Below, in pieces: positions 26,753-35,377 of a stretch of DNA of 64,000 nt. Within the stretch, counting starts at the first letter, position 1. Every line of letters starts with the position of its first letter. The translations under genes were made by a program, and so were the position numbers. Location: the NCBI GenBank assembly GCA_013200995.1, contig CP053688.1, positions 930,001-994,000 of the forward strand, written 5' to 3'. Below the pieces are notes generated by a model. That model was not told where the DNA came from. It ran no database searches and worked only from the letters and a program-made list of their open reading frames with translations. Source of the stretch: Arthrobacter citreus (lineage in GTDB: Bacteria; Bacillota; Bacilli; Bacillales; Bacillaceae_G).

Positions 26753-27274
26753 ATGAAAAAGTTTTTTCCTGTTTTACTGCTAATCTTAGTCATGTTTACT
26801 GGTTGTAATTCTGAAACCGTTTACTCATCTGTTTATGATGGTAAAAAATTAATTATTGGTGTTATAGGTAATTTTCCAAAAGTAAGAGAAGGGAATGTGA
26901 AATTCAAAAAAATAAGTTTAAAAAAAATAGAGGAAGACAAAAAACTTTCGTCAGAATTTGATGCCGTTTTTATTATGAAGGAACATCTCTCCGAAGCTTC
27001 CAACAGTAAATATGCAAATATTTACAAACATTCCGATATTCCGTTTTTCTTTATTGAATCAAAAAAATCATATATAGCATTTGTAGATGAACAATTTACC
27101 TACGAAGATGCGCCTAATTTAAGAAACCCACCATATTCAATAGGTTACCCATTTGGGAAAGGGAAAAATCAATATTGTGCAAATGATATTGACAAAGTAA
27201 ACAAAAATGCAATTGACGATGTTTACTCTCGAATATTTACATCTATTGATTCTGGTAAATGCTTTAACGATTAA
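26753..27274 (+). CDS. Putative lipoprotein of unknown function
   Basis: The 173-residue product begins with a lipoprotein signal, MKKFFPVLLLILVMFTGC, with the lipidated Cys at residue 18. The mature part is soluble and basic to neutral, with a repeated aromatic pattern late (YPFGKGKNQYC). AAAGGGG precedes the ATG. I do not recognise a family. It stands alone, with an unexplained short frame and then an IS element downstream, so it is in an accessory region. Confidence 0.75.
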   Translation: MKKFFPVLLLILVMFTGCNSETVYSSVYDGKKLIIGVIGNFPKVREGNVKFKKISLKKIEEDKKLSSEFDAVFIMKEHLSEASNSKYANIYKHSDIPFFFIESKKSYIAFVDEQFTYEDAPNLRNPPYSIGYPFGKGKNQYCANDIDKVNKNAIDDVYSRIFTSIDSGKCFND

Positions 27275-27294
27275 TAAATGCAATTTGAGTGTTT

Positions 27295-27396
27295 GTGAAA
27301 AATTATCATGCACTAACTGGCTATGCTGATTACCTGAAAGAAAAAGGAATTAACAATCACCTGATGAAATATAATGAACTCTTATATAACGAATGA
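27295..27396 (+). pseudogene. Short orphan frame beside the IS element
   Basis: A 33-codon frame reading NYHALTGYADYLKEKGINNH ends at a TGA at 27394. It has no ribosome site and its only start candidate is a GTG. The residue composition is protein-like, so it may be the tail of a lost gene. It lies 49 bp left of the IS end. Confidence 0.2.
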
Positions 27397-27474
27397 GTTC
27401 GTTACATAAAAAACTCTAAAGGCTGCCTATACTGGTCTTAACCCTGTCAAGTAGACACACATAAAAAAGACTTT

Positions 27475-28302
27475 CTAAGCAGCCGTTGTTAACCTGTATT
27501 TTACAGGGGAACAACGGTTTAATCGTTTTTGTGTACGTTCATTATTATAGAAATGAATATACTCTTCAATTGCTTGAATAAGTGCCTGTTCTGAATTAAA
27601 ATTAGATAGATACACCAATTCACATTTGAAGTGTGAGAAGAACGATTCAACGCATGCGTTGTCTAGGCAGTTTCCTTTGCGAGAGTGGCTGCCTAATAAA
27701 TTATTCTTTTCTAGGAACTGGTTGTATTTTGGAGTCGTGTACTGGAATCCCTGATCTGAATGCAGGATACTTCCATGCACGTTTCTTTTTTTACATAAGT
27801 CTTTAATTGTTTCTAGGACTAGTTTAAGATCATTTCGCTCTGAACACTTCCAAGACAGGATTTCATTATTATAAAGATCTTGTACAACTGATAGATAATA
27901 GAATTTATTCCCTACTTTGATATACGTGATATCTGTCGCAAATGCAACGTTTGGTAAGTCTTGTTTAAATTGGCGATTTAATAGATTAGGATAAATATTA
28001 GATGGTTCTACACCAAAATATTTTCTTTTCTTACGTATGACCGATTTAATGTCTAATTCCTTCATTATTCGATACACCTTTTTGTGGTTAATAATTAACC
28101 CTTCATCTCTTAAACGGTCAGTAATTCTAGGATATCCGTAATATGGTCGAATTGTATGAATGGCTTGAATATGGGATTTAACCGCGTCCTCAAGATTAGT
28201 TCTCCTTAATTTATAAACAATCAATTTTTTCCATTTATAGAAACCAGCTCTTGAAACTTTTGCGATTCGAATAAGCATCGTTATTGGGTAACGTGCTTTC
28301 AT
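27475..28302 (-). CDS. IS3-family transposase OrfB (DDE integrase)
   Basis: This 275-residue part holds the HTH_21 segment near its start and the rve integrase core. The DDE residues are visible: FATDITYIKV (first Asp), LHSDQGFQYT (second Asp) and NCLDNACVESFFSHFKCEL (Glu). The listed ATG at 28302 is only a minimal start, since the frame stays open back to the slippery run at 28368-28374. The active enzyme is therefore probably the OrfAB fusion made by -1 frameshifting. Confidence 0.92.
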   Translation of the reverse strand: MKARYPITMLIRIAKVSRAGFYKWKKLIVYKLRRTNLEDAVKSHIQAIHTIRPYYGYPRITDRLRDEGLIINHKKVYRIMKELDIKSVIRKKRKYFGVEPSNIYPNLLNRQFKQDLPNVAFATDITYIKVGNKFYYLSVVQDLYNNEILSWKCSERNDLKLVLETIKDLCKKRNVHGSILHSDQGFQYTTPKYNQFLEKNNLLGSHSRKGNCLDNACVESFFSHFKCELVYLSNFNSEQALIQAIEEYIHFYNNERTQKRLNRCSPVKYRLTTAA

Positions 28303-28337
28303 CTCATTAATTATTTCAAATCGAACTCCCTTTGGAA

Positions 28338-28661
28338 TTATCCCTCCTCGAGTATATTTGGATAGAGCTTTTTTAAGTATTCTATCTGCGCTTTTAAATA
28401 TTTATTTTCTTCCTCAATTGAGCTAAATTCAGTTTTAGTAAAATCTGCAAATGGATTATTAGCTTTAGATTTTCCTCTTTGATCATCAAATAACTCACCA
28501 TTTCTATACTTTTTTACCCACTCTTTAAGCTGGGTAGAACTTCGTAGACCTAGTTCTTCCGAAATCGAAACATAACTGCCAAATCCATCTTCATAACGTT
28601 TTACTGCCTTAAGCTTGAATTCAATCGAATATTTCTTAAATTTAGTCCCTTTTAAAGGCAT
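28338..28661 (-). CDS. IS3-family transposase OrfA (HTH and leucine zipper)
   Basis: The 107-residue protein begins with a helix-turn-helix of the HTH_8/Tnp_1 type (EFKLKAVKRYEDGFGSYVSI) and ends with a coiled coil (IEEENKYLKAQIEYLKKLY). Near its 3' end, minus-strand positions 28374-28368 read A AAA AAG in the OrfA frame, the classical -1 slippery heptamer. The -1 frame from there runs openly into OrfB. This is strong evidence for programmed frameshifting in this copy. Confidence 0.92.
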   Translation of the reverse strand: MPLKGTKFKKYSIEFKLKAVKRYEDGFGSYVSISEELGLRSSTQLKEWVKKYRNGELFDDQRGKSKANNPFADFTKTEFSSIEEENKYLKAQIEYLKKLYPNILEEG

Positions 28662-28965
28662 AATAAATCCCCCTATAGTAGATTACCTATCCATTATAAG
28701 GGATAGGCTTTTTCCCGTGTCTACTATAAAGGGATAATATCAATACTGACAGTCTTTTTTTAGTTTAAAAATCAACATTTTAATTAAACAGAGACTAAAT
28801 ATTAAAGAATGATTAATAGAAAACAGATTGATAATTTAATGTTTTTTTTAGATAGGGATTATTGATAATTAACAAATTTGAATTACGGAAATTAAATAAT
28901 AATATTATGTAAACTGAAAACTAGTTATAGAATCAATATTATTTTATTAAACCAATAATAGGACA

Positions 28966-29015
28966 TTGACTACTCCCAAAAAATACTTTAAAATTACCTT
29001 TAATTCAAGGTAATT
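28966..29015 (+). promoter_or_regulatory. MarR promoter and overlapping 9-6-9 palindromic operator
   Basis: TTGACT (28966-28971) and TAAAAT (28989-28994) are spaced by 17 bases. A perfect palindrome, AATTACCTT, six bases, AAGGTAATT (28992-29015), overlaps the -10 and initiation region just before the MarR ribosome site. The arrangement indicates direct autorepression. Confidence 0.8.
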
Positions 29016-29028
29016 GAAAGGAGTTGAT

Positions 29029-29511
29029 ATGATGAAAAATGATAAAATTTCAATAACTAACTCGCTCCAATTATTTTCAGAAATTAGTAGGGCAAATCGA
29101 TTTATAACTGATTCTTCAATTAATAATATAAAGTGTTTTGGATTAAACTTAACTGAATTTGCAGTTTTAGAGTTGTTATATCATAAAGGCGATCAGCCAA
29201 TCCAACAAATTGGTAAAAGAATATTAATTTCAAGCGGGAACATGACCTATGTTTTAGATAAACTAGAGGCAAGGCGATATATTAAACGATTGCATTGTCC
29301 TAAAGATCGTAGAGTAATCTATGCAGCTTTGACTGATGAAGGTAGGAACGTAATTTGTACCATTTTTCCAGTTCACCGAGAAATGATTCATCAACTATTT
29401 TCCGAATTAAATTCAGTTGAAAAAGATATGTTGATTTATTTATTAAAAAAAATAGGATTAAATGAGAAAAAATCTCAATGTAAAGATAACTTGATTCAAA
29501 ATAAATCATAG
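29029..29511 (+). CDS. MarR-family transcriptional regulator (MhqR-like)
   Basis: The 160-residue protein is a winged-helix MarR regulator. The sequence KCFGLNLTEFAVLELLYHKG with QQIGKRILISSGNMTYVLDK (recognition helix) and CPKDRRVIYAALTDEGR (wing) resembles the MhqR/YusO group, which senses quinones or similar electrophiles. The ATG at 29029 follows AAAGGAG. A perfect palindrome overlaps its promoter. One or more Cys (KCFG, HCPKD, ICTIF) could be redox sensors, by inference. The adjacent SDR gene is the obvious candidate target, though a terminator lies between them. Confidence 0.9.
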   Translation: MMKNDKISITNSLQLFSEISRANRFITDSSINNIKCFGLNLTEFAVLELLYHKGDQPIQQIGKRILISSGNMTYVLDKLEARRYIKRLHCPKDRRVIYAALTDEGRNVICTIFPVHREMIHQLFSELNSVEKDMLIYLLKKIGLNEKKSQCKDNLIQNKS

Positions 29512-29513
29512 CG

Positions 29514-29540
29514 AAAAGCTGTCATTAGACGGCTTTTTTT
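29514..29540 (+). terminator. Intrinsic terminator after marR
   Basis: A stem AAAGC-T-GTC / GAC-G-GCTTT (29515-29523 with 29528-29536) with a 4-nt loop is followed by a T run. Confidence 0.85.
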
Positions 29541-29593
29541 GTTAAGGATGGAAATAATAAAGATAGACTAATAGTTAAATGAGGTATGTAATT

Positions 29594-30340
29594 ATGGAAG
29601 AGAAGTTTAAAGGTAAATCAGTCATCATTACAGGAGGGGCTAATGGTATTGGTGAGGGGATTGCTCTTGCTTTTGGAAAATTAGGAGCAATGGTTTTTAT
29701 TGCTGATATTGACGGGGAAAAAGGAAAAAAAGTAGTACAGAAAATTGAGGGTAATGGTGGAAGAGCACTATTTCATAAAACAGATGTTGGGATCGAAGAA
29801 GATATAATAAATCTTATTAACAGTGTAATCGCTCAAACTTCTAAACTTGATATTTTAATTAATAATGCAGGAATCTCTGTTTTTAAGCCATTTTTGAGCT
29901 TAACTACGGATGAATGGGAAAGAGTAATCAATACAAACTTGAGAAGTGTTTTTATATCATCCAGAGAAGCTGCCAAAGTGATGGGAAATGGAGGAAGAAT
30001 CATAAATATGGCATCAACTAGAGCAATGATGTCGGAGCCGAATTCAGAGGCTTATGCAGCATCTAAGGGTGGAATTGTATCAATTACCCATTCATTAGCT
30101 GCATCATTACAACCAAATGGTATAACAGTAAATTGCATTAGCCCCGGATGGATTGAGGTTAGTCATTATGAGGAGTTAAAAGAAACTGACCATCTTCAAC
30201 ATTGGTCGAACAGAGTTGGTAAACCTGAAGATATAGCTAAAGCTTGTATTTATTTAGCAGATCCAGATAACAGCTTCATTAACGGTCAAAATATTATTGT
30301 TGATGGTGGGATGACAAAGAAAATGATTTACGAAGAATAG
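29594..30340 (+). CDS. SDR family NAD(P)-dependent oxidoreductase
   Basis: The 248-residue protein is a classical short-chain dehydrogenase/reductase. The cofactor motif TGGANGIGEG is near residue 11, NNAG is mid-protein, and the catalytic Ser-Tyr-Lys is in MASTRAMMSEPNSEAYAASK. The C-terminal FINGQNIIVDGGM is typical. Its residue after strand two is Asp (FIADID), suggesting NAD(H) preference. GAGG precedes the ATG at 29594; an ATG at 29579 overlaps that site. Substrate is unknown. It may belong to the neighbouring MarR regulon, although no copy of the operator was found upstream. Confidence 0.9.
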   Translation: MEEKFKGKSVIITGGANGIGEGIALAFGKLGAMVFIADIDGEKGKKVVQKIEGNGGRALFHKTDVGIEEDIINLINSVIAQTSKLDILINNAGISVFKPFLSLTTDEWERVINTNLRSVFISSREAAKVMGNGGRIINMASTRAMMSEPNSEAYAASKGGIVSITHSLAASLQPNGITVNCISPGWIEVSHYEELKETDHLQHWSNRVGKPEDIAKACIYLADPDNSFINGQNIIVDGGMTKKMIYEE

Positions 30341-30374
30341 AAAAAGCAAGGGAAAGTAACTCCCCTTGCTTTTT
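30341..30374. terminator. Bidirectional intrinsic terminator
   Basis: A 12-bp stem (30341-30352 with 30363-30374), AAAAAGCAAGGG/CCCTTGCTTTTT, separates the convergent SDR and AbrB-family genes. Confidence 0.93.
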
Positions 30375-30375
30375 C

Positions 30376-31485
30376 TTATTCATTGCTGATTCGCTTGAGC
30401 TTACTTTCCTGTATTCTCGCCCTAAAAATATATCTTAATAAATAGGGTACTACGATAAAGATAAAAAGTGTTCTAAATAGTTGATAGCACATAATGACAG
30501 TGATATCCGCGTCTACTTCTTTTGCAATAAGTGCCATTTGATCCATTCCGCCAGGTGCTAGACTTAATAGGGCGGTTATATGATCAATGGTGTGAATATG
30601 TGTTAAAAAGATACTAGATAAAAGTGAGAAGGTTAATAAAATTACGCCACTTAAGATTGAAACTAAAACTATTTTTAATTTGTTTGCTAATTTTTCTGGT
30701 TTCAATAATAGACCAATATAACTTCCCATCATTAGCTGAGAGCAATTCAAAATAACAGATGGTAATGCAGGGCCATGTAGTCCAGATAAATTAAGAATTA
30801 TTGAGGCAACCATCGGACCTAATAGTAATGCGGTTGGAAAATTAATTTTCTTCCCCAATATTCCAAGTAAAGTACAAGCAATCGCAAAAATAAATATATT
30901 TGGGAATAAGTCATGCCAGCTTGCTGAAGAGTGATGAATTGCTTCTGAAATTGCATTTTTATGAGTATTAAAAAAAGGGCTGAAAATTAGTAGGGGTATC
31001 ATAAAAATAATCATCATAAGTCTCGAAATTTGTAGGAAAGTCACAATCGTAAAGTCAACATCTTTTATTTCTTCTGCAAGGGCGATCATTTGGCTTAAGC
31101 CACCGGGGATACTTCCTAATAAAACAGTAGGATAATGTATATTAAATAGTTTTGAAATAATTATTGAAATTGTAATTGTAAAAAGAATTAGAAGGAATGT
31201 CATCAAAAGCATAGATGTTAATTGATGTCCGATTTGTATAAAAGTTGAAGCAGTGAATGATAGCCCAATCGTATAACCGATTATAATCATCGCAGAATCA
31301 CGAATTTGACTTGGCCAATATAAGCTTATTCCTTTAATTTTAGAAAAAATAAGTACAAAAAACATTGGACCTAAAAGCCAAGGGATTGGTAGGTTAATTA
31401 ATTGAAAAATCATTCCGCCAATAATTGCAATGATTAAAGTAAGAAATAATTGAATCCACTTATTATTGTTGTATTTTAATACCAT
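30376..31485 (-). CDS. AbrB-family (PF05145) membrane protein
   Basis: The 369-residue protein has about ten membrane segments in two similar halves. Each half ends with a related motif: LLGSIPGGLSQMIALAEE and LLSLAPGGMDQMALIAKEVD. This doubled GGxxQM pattern is diagnostic of the membrane family PF05145, confusingly named AbrB and once called ammonia monooxygenase-like; it is not the DNA-binding AbrB. Its substrate is unknown; a transporter role is likely. The ATG at 31485 follows AGAAGTGA; a TTG at 31503 is less likely. Confidence 0.85.
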   Translation of the reverse strand: MVLKYNNNKWIQLFLTLIIAIIGGMIFQLINLPIPWLLGPMFFVLIFSKIKGISLYWPSQIRDSAMIIIGYTIGLSFTASTFIQIGHQLTSMLLMTFLLILFTITISIIISKLFNIHYPTVLLGSIPGGLSQMIALAEEIKDVDFTIVTFLQISRLMMIIFMIPLLIFSPFFNTHKNAISEAIHHSSASWHDLFPNIFIFAIACTLLGILGKKINFPTALLLGPMVASIILNLSGLHGPALPSVILNCSQLMMGSYIGLLLKPEKLANKLKIVLVSILSGVILLTFSLLSSIFLTHIHTIDHITALLSLAPGGMDQMALIAKEVDADITVIMCYQLFRTLFIFIVVPYLLRYIFRARIQESKLKRISNE

Positions 31486-31737
31486 TTTTTCACTTCTTTT
31501 CAAATTATAAAATTTTAATGAACATTTGATGTTTACATTTATTCATCGCACTAGTTGTGATAATATCATTATTGACCTTAAGTTTATGGTATGCAAGGTT
31601 TTTGCTTAGTCAGATGCTTTTTTGGGTAATTAACAGGATAGCAGAACTAATCGAAGGATATATTAATTATAGTAAATATTTTACAATTATGATGTATCTA
31701 AACTTTTGCAAATTTTAATTAGAAGGGACTAATTGAA
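31486..31737. other. Divergent intergenic region before gndA
   Basis: The 250-bp spacer separates the AbrB-family gene from gndA. It is AT-rich, and AGAAGGGA at its end serves the TTG start of gndA. I see no clear consensus promoter, riboswitch or long inverted repeat. Confidence 0.5.
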
Positions 31738-33144
31738 TTGGCTAAACAACAAATAGGCGTTATTGGTTTAGCAGTAATGGGGAAAAACCTAGCTTTAAAT
31801 ATTGAAAGTAGAGGTTTCTCAATTTCTGTATATAACCGATCAGTTGAAAAAACAGAAGAATTTTTAAAAGAAGCAGAAGGAAAAAATGTAGTAGGAGCAT
31901 TTTCGATCGAAGAATTTATAAATTCTCTTGAAACACCACGTAAAATATTAATTATGGTAAAAGCTGGTGCTCCAACTGATTCAACTATTGAAATGTTATT
32001 ACCACACCTAGATAAAGGTGACATTTTAATTGACGGTGGAAATACATATTATAAAGATACTCAAAGAAGAAATAAAATGTTGTCTGATAGTGGAATTCAT
32101 TTTATTGGTACAGGCGTTTCTGGTGGAGAAGAGGGTGCTTTAAAGGGGCCTTCAATCATGCCTGGCGGACAGAAAGAAGCTTTTGAACTAGTAAAACCGA
32201 TATTTGAAGCTATTTCTGCAAAAGTCAATAATGAGCCTTGTACAACATATATTGGACCAGATGGCGCAGGTCACTACGTTAAAATGGTTCATAATGGAAT
32301 TGAATATGGAGATATGCAATTAATCTCAGAAGCTTACTTTTTATTAAAAAATGTTCTTGGCTTAAGTGCCGATGAGCTACACCAAGTATTTAGCGAGTGG
32401 AATAAAGGTGAATTAGATAGTTATTTAATCGAAATAACGGCTGATATTTTTACAAAAACTGACGAAGAGACAGGTAAACCACTTGTTGATGTTATTTTAG
32501 ATACAGCAGGACAAAAAGGAACTGGTAAATGGACAAGTCAAAGCACACTTGATTTAGGCGTACCTACTTCAATTATTACTGAGTCTGTTTTTGCAAGATT
32601 TATTTCAGCAATGAAAGAGGAACGAGTAAAAGCAAGTAAGATATTATCTGGTCCGTCAACTAGCTCATATACTGGAAATAAAGAGCAACTGATTGAAGAT
32701 GTTCGTAAAGCACTTTATATGAGTAAAATTTGCTCTTATGCTCAAGGATTTGCACAACTAAGAGCTGCATCTGATGAGTATAACTGGGATTTAAAATACG
32801 GTGAGATCGCCATGATTTTTAGAGGCGGATGTATTATTCGTGCGGCATTCTTACAAAAAATTAAAGAAGCATATGATCTTGATGCGAATCTTTCAAACTT
32901 ATTACTTGATCCTTATTTCAAAGAAATTGTAGAGAGCTATCAAGGCGCATTACGTAAAATTAGCGTTGTAGCAATAGAGGCTGGTGTACCAATTCCATGT
33001 TTCTCAGCTGCATTAGCATATTTTGATAGTTATCGTACTGAAACGCTTCCAGCAAACTTAATTCAAGCACAAAGAGATTATTTTGGTGCACATACTTATG
33101 AACGAATTGATAAAGAAGGTAAATTCCATACTCAATGGACTTAA
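31738..33144 (+). CDS. gndA: 6-phosphogluconate dehydrogenase, decarboxylating, NADP-type
   Basis: The 468-residue enzyme is the full-length class producing ribulose 5-phosphate, CO2 and NADPH. The Rossmann motif is GLAVMG (10-15), and the second strand ends VYNRS with Asn33-Arg34, the pair that binds the NADP phosphate. The signature [20 protein letters not shown] contains catalytic Lys and Asn. The C-terminal 6PGD helices and dimer tail are complete ([20 protein letters not shown]). It uses a TTG start with AAGGGA upstream. It converges with a second zwf gene. Confidence 0.96.
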   Translation: MAKQQIGVIGLAVMGKNLALNIESRGFSISVYNRSVEKTEEFLKEAEGKNVVGAFSIEEFINSLETPRKILIMVKAGAPTDSTIEMLLPHLDKGDILIDGGNTYYKDTQRRNKMLSDSGIHFIGTGVSGGEEGALKGPSIMPGGQKEAFELVKPIFEAISAKVNNEPCTTYIGPDGAGHYVKMVHNGIEYGDMQLISEAYFLLKNVLGLSADELHQVFSEWNKGELDSYLIEITADIFTKTDEETGKPLVDVILDTAGQKGTGKWTSQSTLDLGVPTSIITESVFARFISAMKEERVKASKILSGPSTSSYTGNKEQLIEDVRKALYMSKICSYAQGFAQLRAASDEYNWDLKYGEIAMIFRGGCIIRAAFLQKIKEAYDLDANLSNLLLDPYFKEIVESYQGALRKISVVAIEAGVPIPCFSAALAYFDSYRTETLPANLIQAQRDYFGAHTYERIDKEGKFHTQWT

Positions 33145-33168
33145 TTTTAAGTTTTAATTTGTTCCTGA

Positions 33169-33216
33169 ACTAAAAAAGTTACCCCCTCTACATTAAGAGG
33201 GGGTAACTTTTTTAGT
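33169..33216. terminator. Bidirectional terminator with 21-bp perfect stem
   Basis: Arms 33169-33189 and 33196-33216 pair over 21 bp around a 6-nt loop, with an ACCCCCTCT/AGAGGGGGT core and A6/T6 tracts. It ends the convergent gndA and zwf transcripts and is the strongest hairpin in the window. Confidence 0.96.
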
Positions 33217-33224
33217 CTTTAATT

Positions 33225-34727
33225 TCATTCTTTGTGTTCATTTAATCGATCAGAAACAGGCCACCATTTATGACCGTCAACTGTCAATAAAGTATCAGCT
33301 TCATTTGGTCCCATTGAACCAGAATTATATGTTGTAAGGGGTGCTAAATTTTGGTCCCAAGCTTTAGAGATCACATCAACAAAGCTCCAAGAGTATTTTA
33401 CTTCATCCCAATGGGTAAAGTTTGTTCCATCACCTAACATACAATCATAAATTAATCGCTCGTATGCTTCAGGGGTATTTATACAATCAACACAATTATT
33501 ATTAAAAGTTAATTGAATTGGTTTTGTGTAACCTTCAGAGCCAGATCTTTTTGCATTTAATTGTAAGGTAATGCCTTCATCTGGTTGAATATGTATAATC
33601 AATAAATTTGGTGACATTGGTTCTTTTGTATTGTAGTAAAGGTTCATTGGTATATCTGAGAATTGTACAATAATCTTCGTAGATTTTGTAGCCATTCGTT
33701 TTCCTGTTCGAATATAGAATGGAACACCTGCCCATCTAAAATTGTCGATATAAAGTTTTCCTGCAACAAATGTTTCAGTTTGTGAATTTGGATCAACATT
33801 GCTCTCATTTCTATATGCAGGTACTTCTTCAGCGTTAATTACACCAGCATCGTATTGTCCACGAACAAAATAATCTTTAACTTCGTTTTCTTCAATTTTT
33901 CGAAGAGCCTTAAATACTTTAACTTTTTCACTACGAATTTCTTCTGTTGTTAATTTAATAGGAGGCTCCATAGCAAGTAAAGCTGCAACTTGAAGCATAT
34001 GATTTTGAACCATATCTTTCAAAGCACCAGAATTCTCGTAATATTTTCCACGGTCTTCAACACCAAGAATTTCACTTGAAGTAATTTGGATATTGGAAAT
34101 AAATCGATTATTCCAAAGCGGTTCAAACATCGCATTCGCAAAACGGATTACTTCGATATTTTGAACCATTTCTTTACCTAAATAGTGGTCAATACGGTAA
34201 ATTTGATTTTCTGAAAATGCTTCACGAATTTCATCATTTAATTCCATAGCGCTAGGCAAGTCATGACCAAATGGTTTTTCGATAACAATTCGACTCCAGC
34301 CTTCTGTATCGGCTAAACCATTCTTTTTTAACTGCTGAGCAATTGTACCGAAAAACTCAGGTGCCATTGCCAGGAAGAAGATACGGTTACCAGGAATTAA
34401 ATAATGGTTATCTAAGTTTGTTAATAAATTGCCTAATTCTATGTATGATGATGCTTCTAATACTTCAAATTGATGATAATAAAAATGAGATAAAAAGCTT
34501 TCAATTTCTTCATCAGAAGTCGCAATTGATTTAATTGATTTTTTCACAGTTTCACGAAACTCATCATTTGACCAAGGTCTTCTACCAACACCTACAACCG
34601 CAAAGCCTTCATCAATTTTTTGACTTAAAAATAATCTATATATTGAAATAAAAAGCTTTCTTTTTGCAAGATCTCCTGTTGCGCCAAAAATTACGATTAC
34701 TGCTTTAGGATTTACTTTAGTTTTCAA
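33225..34727 (-). CDS. zwf: Glucose-6-phosphate 1-dehydrogenase (second copy)
   Basis: This 500-residue enzyme has the same motifs as the operon copy: GATGDLAKRK near residues 15-24, EKPFGHDL and the catalytic RIDHYLGK near 180. Outside these, the sequence differs clearly (for example FAVVGVGRRPWSNDEF versus FSIIGIGRKDFSHDEF). It is closer in style to the common Bacillus Zwf. The TTG start at 34727 follows GAGG. It is transcribed alone, away from the operon and convergent with gndA, making this the probable NADPH-forming housekeeping pair. Confidence 0.95.
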   Translation of the reverse strand: MKTKVNPKAVIVIFGATGDLAKRKLFISIYRLFLSQKIDEGFAVVGVGRRPWSNDEFRETVKKSIKSIATSDEEIESFLSHFYYHQFEVLEASSYIELGNLLTNLDNHYLIPGNRIFFLAMAPEFFGTIAQQLKKNGLADTEGWSRIVIEKPFGHDLPSAMELNDEIREAFSENQIYRIDHYLGKEMVQNIEVIRFANAMFEPLWNNRFISNIQITSSEILGVEDRGKYYENSGALKDMVQNHMLQVAALLAMEPPIKLTTEEIRSEKVKVFKALRKIEENEVKDYFVRGQYDAGVINAEEVPAYRNESNVDPNSQTETFVAGKLYIDNFRWAGVPFYIRTGKRMATKSTKIIVQFSDIPMNLYYNTKEPMSPNLLIIHIQPDEGITLQLNAKRSGSEGYTKPIQLTFNNNCVDCINTPEAYERLIYDCMLGDGTNFTHWDEVKYSWSFVDVISKAWDQNLAPLTTYNSGSMGPNEADTLLTVDGHKWWPVSDRLNEHKE

Positions 34728-34828
34728 TGAATTTACCTCACTTCTTCAACATAAATTACTAACTTATTTTAGTAATAATCAAGGCCGATTATACAAATAA
34801 TGTAAAATCCCTTTCAAAAATAATGAAT

Positions 34829-34842
34829 TGAAAGCATTTTCA
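34829..34842. promoter_or_regulatory. cre-like site upstream of zwf
   Basis: TGAAAGCATTTTCA matches the CcpA cre consensus TGWAANCGNTNWCA except for A in place of the central G. It lies ~100 bp upstream of the minus-strand zwf start, in the 650-bp divergent spacer. Role in carbon catabolite control is inferred. Confidence 0.4.
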
Positions 34843-35081
34843 TCAATTATTAGAAAATAAATTAAATTACCAAATTATTCATCTTTTATCATAAACAAAA
34901 CGAACAGTTTCGTAAACAAAAGTCTTGATAAAATTAAAACATTTTTCCTACTTTTTTACTTGAAAATAAAAGGTTTAAGAGCGAATAAGAAAATACACGA
35001 CTTTTTGCTTATTTGACAATGAATTAATGGTAAATTTTTAGATTGAAAATTAAAAAGAGATTAAATTAAGATAAGAGAAAT

Positions 35082-35110
35082 TTGATAAAATCTCAGTTTT
35101 CTAGTAGAAT
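35082..35110 (+). promoter_or_regulatory. SigA promoter of the dicarboxylate symporter
   Basis: TTGATA (35082-35087), a 17-bp spacer and TAGAAT (35105-35110) form a good promoter. It implies a leader of about 260 nt before the symporter start. Confidence 0.55.
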
Positions 35111-35156
35111 TGAATTAAGTTAGTGTAATAATTTGGAAAATATAGTAAAATTGATA

Positions 35157-35170
35157 TGAAAATGTTTTCA
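35157..35170. promoter_or_regulatory. cre-like palindrome downstream of promoter
   Basis: TGAAAATGTTTTCA is a perfect palindrome differing from the cre consensus only at the first central base (T for C). It lies about 40-50 bp past the promoter, a position where CcpA can block elongation. Confidence 0.4.
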
Positions 35171-35287
35171 AAAAAATAATTTTTTTAATACTTTTTTTGA
35201 TGATCAATTTTGAATTGAATCCTCAAAAAAGTTTATAGATGGGTTTTATAAAAGTTCCATCGAAATCTTAATAAGCCAAGAGTGCTT

Positions 35288-35326
35288 AAAACCATTTAAT
35301 CTATTTAAATGGTTTTGTTATTTTTT
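35288..35326 (+). terminator. Terminator-like hairpin in symporter leader
   Basis: A perfect 12-bp stem AAAACCATTTAA/TTAAATGGTTTT (35288-35299 with 35305-35316) is followed by GTTATTTTTT. No plus-strand gene ends upstream, so it lies inside the leader of the symporter mRNA. It may act in attenuation. A smaller stem, GATGG/CCATC, lies just upstream around 35238-35261. Confidence 0.7.
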
Positions 35327-35377
35327 ATCAATGTATAACTACTTGGCAAACATTCTACTACAGGAGGGACTTTTATT

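Larger units (their letters stand above)
27445..28730 (-). mobile_element. IS3-family insertion sequence (IS150-like group)
   Basis: The element is about 1.29 kb and carries overlapping-type orfA and orfB on the minus strand. Imperfect terminal inverted repeats are visible: TGTCAAGTAGACACAC at the left end and the complement TTTATAGTAGACACGG at the right, sharing GTAGACAC, with CCC/GGG just outside. I see no clear target-site duplication. Both reading frames look intact. Confidence 0.85.

Noticed and set aside
30376..31485. Calling the AbrB-family gene a DNA-binding transition-state regulator
   Set aside because: The protein is polytopic membrane protein of PF05145; it shares only the name with the DNA-binding AbrB.
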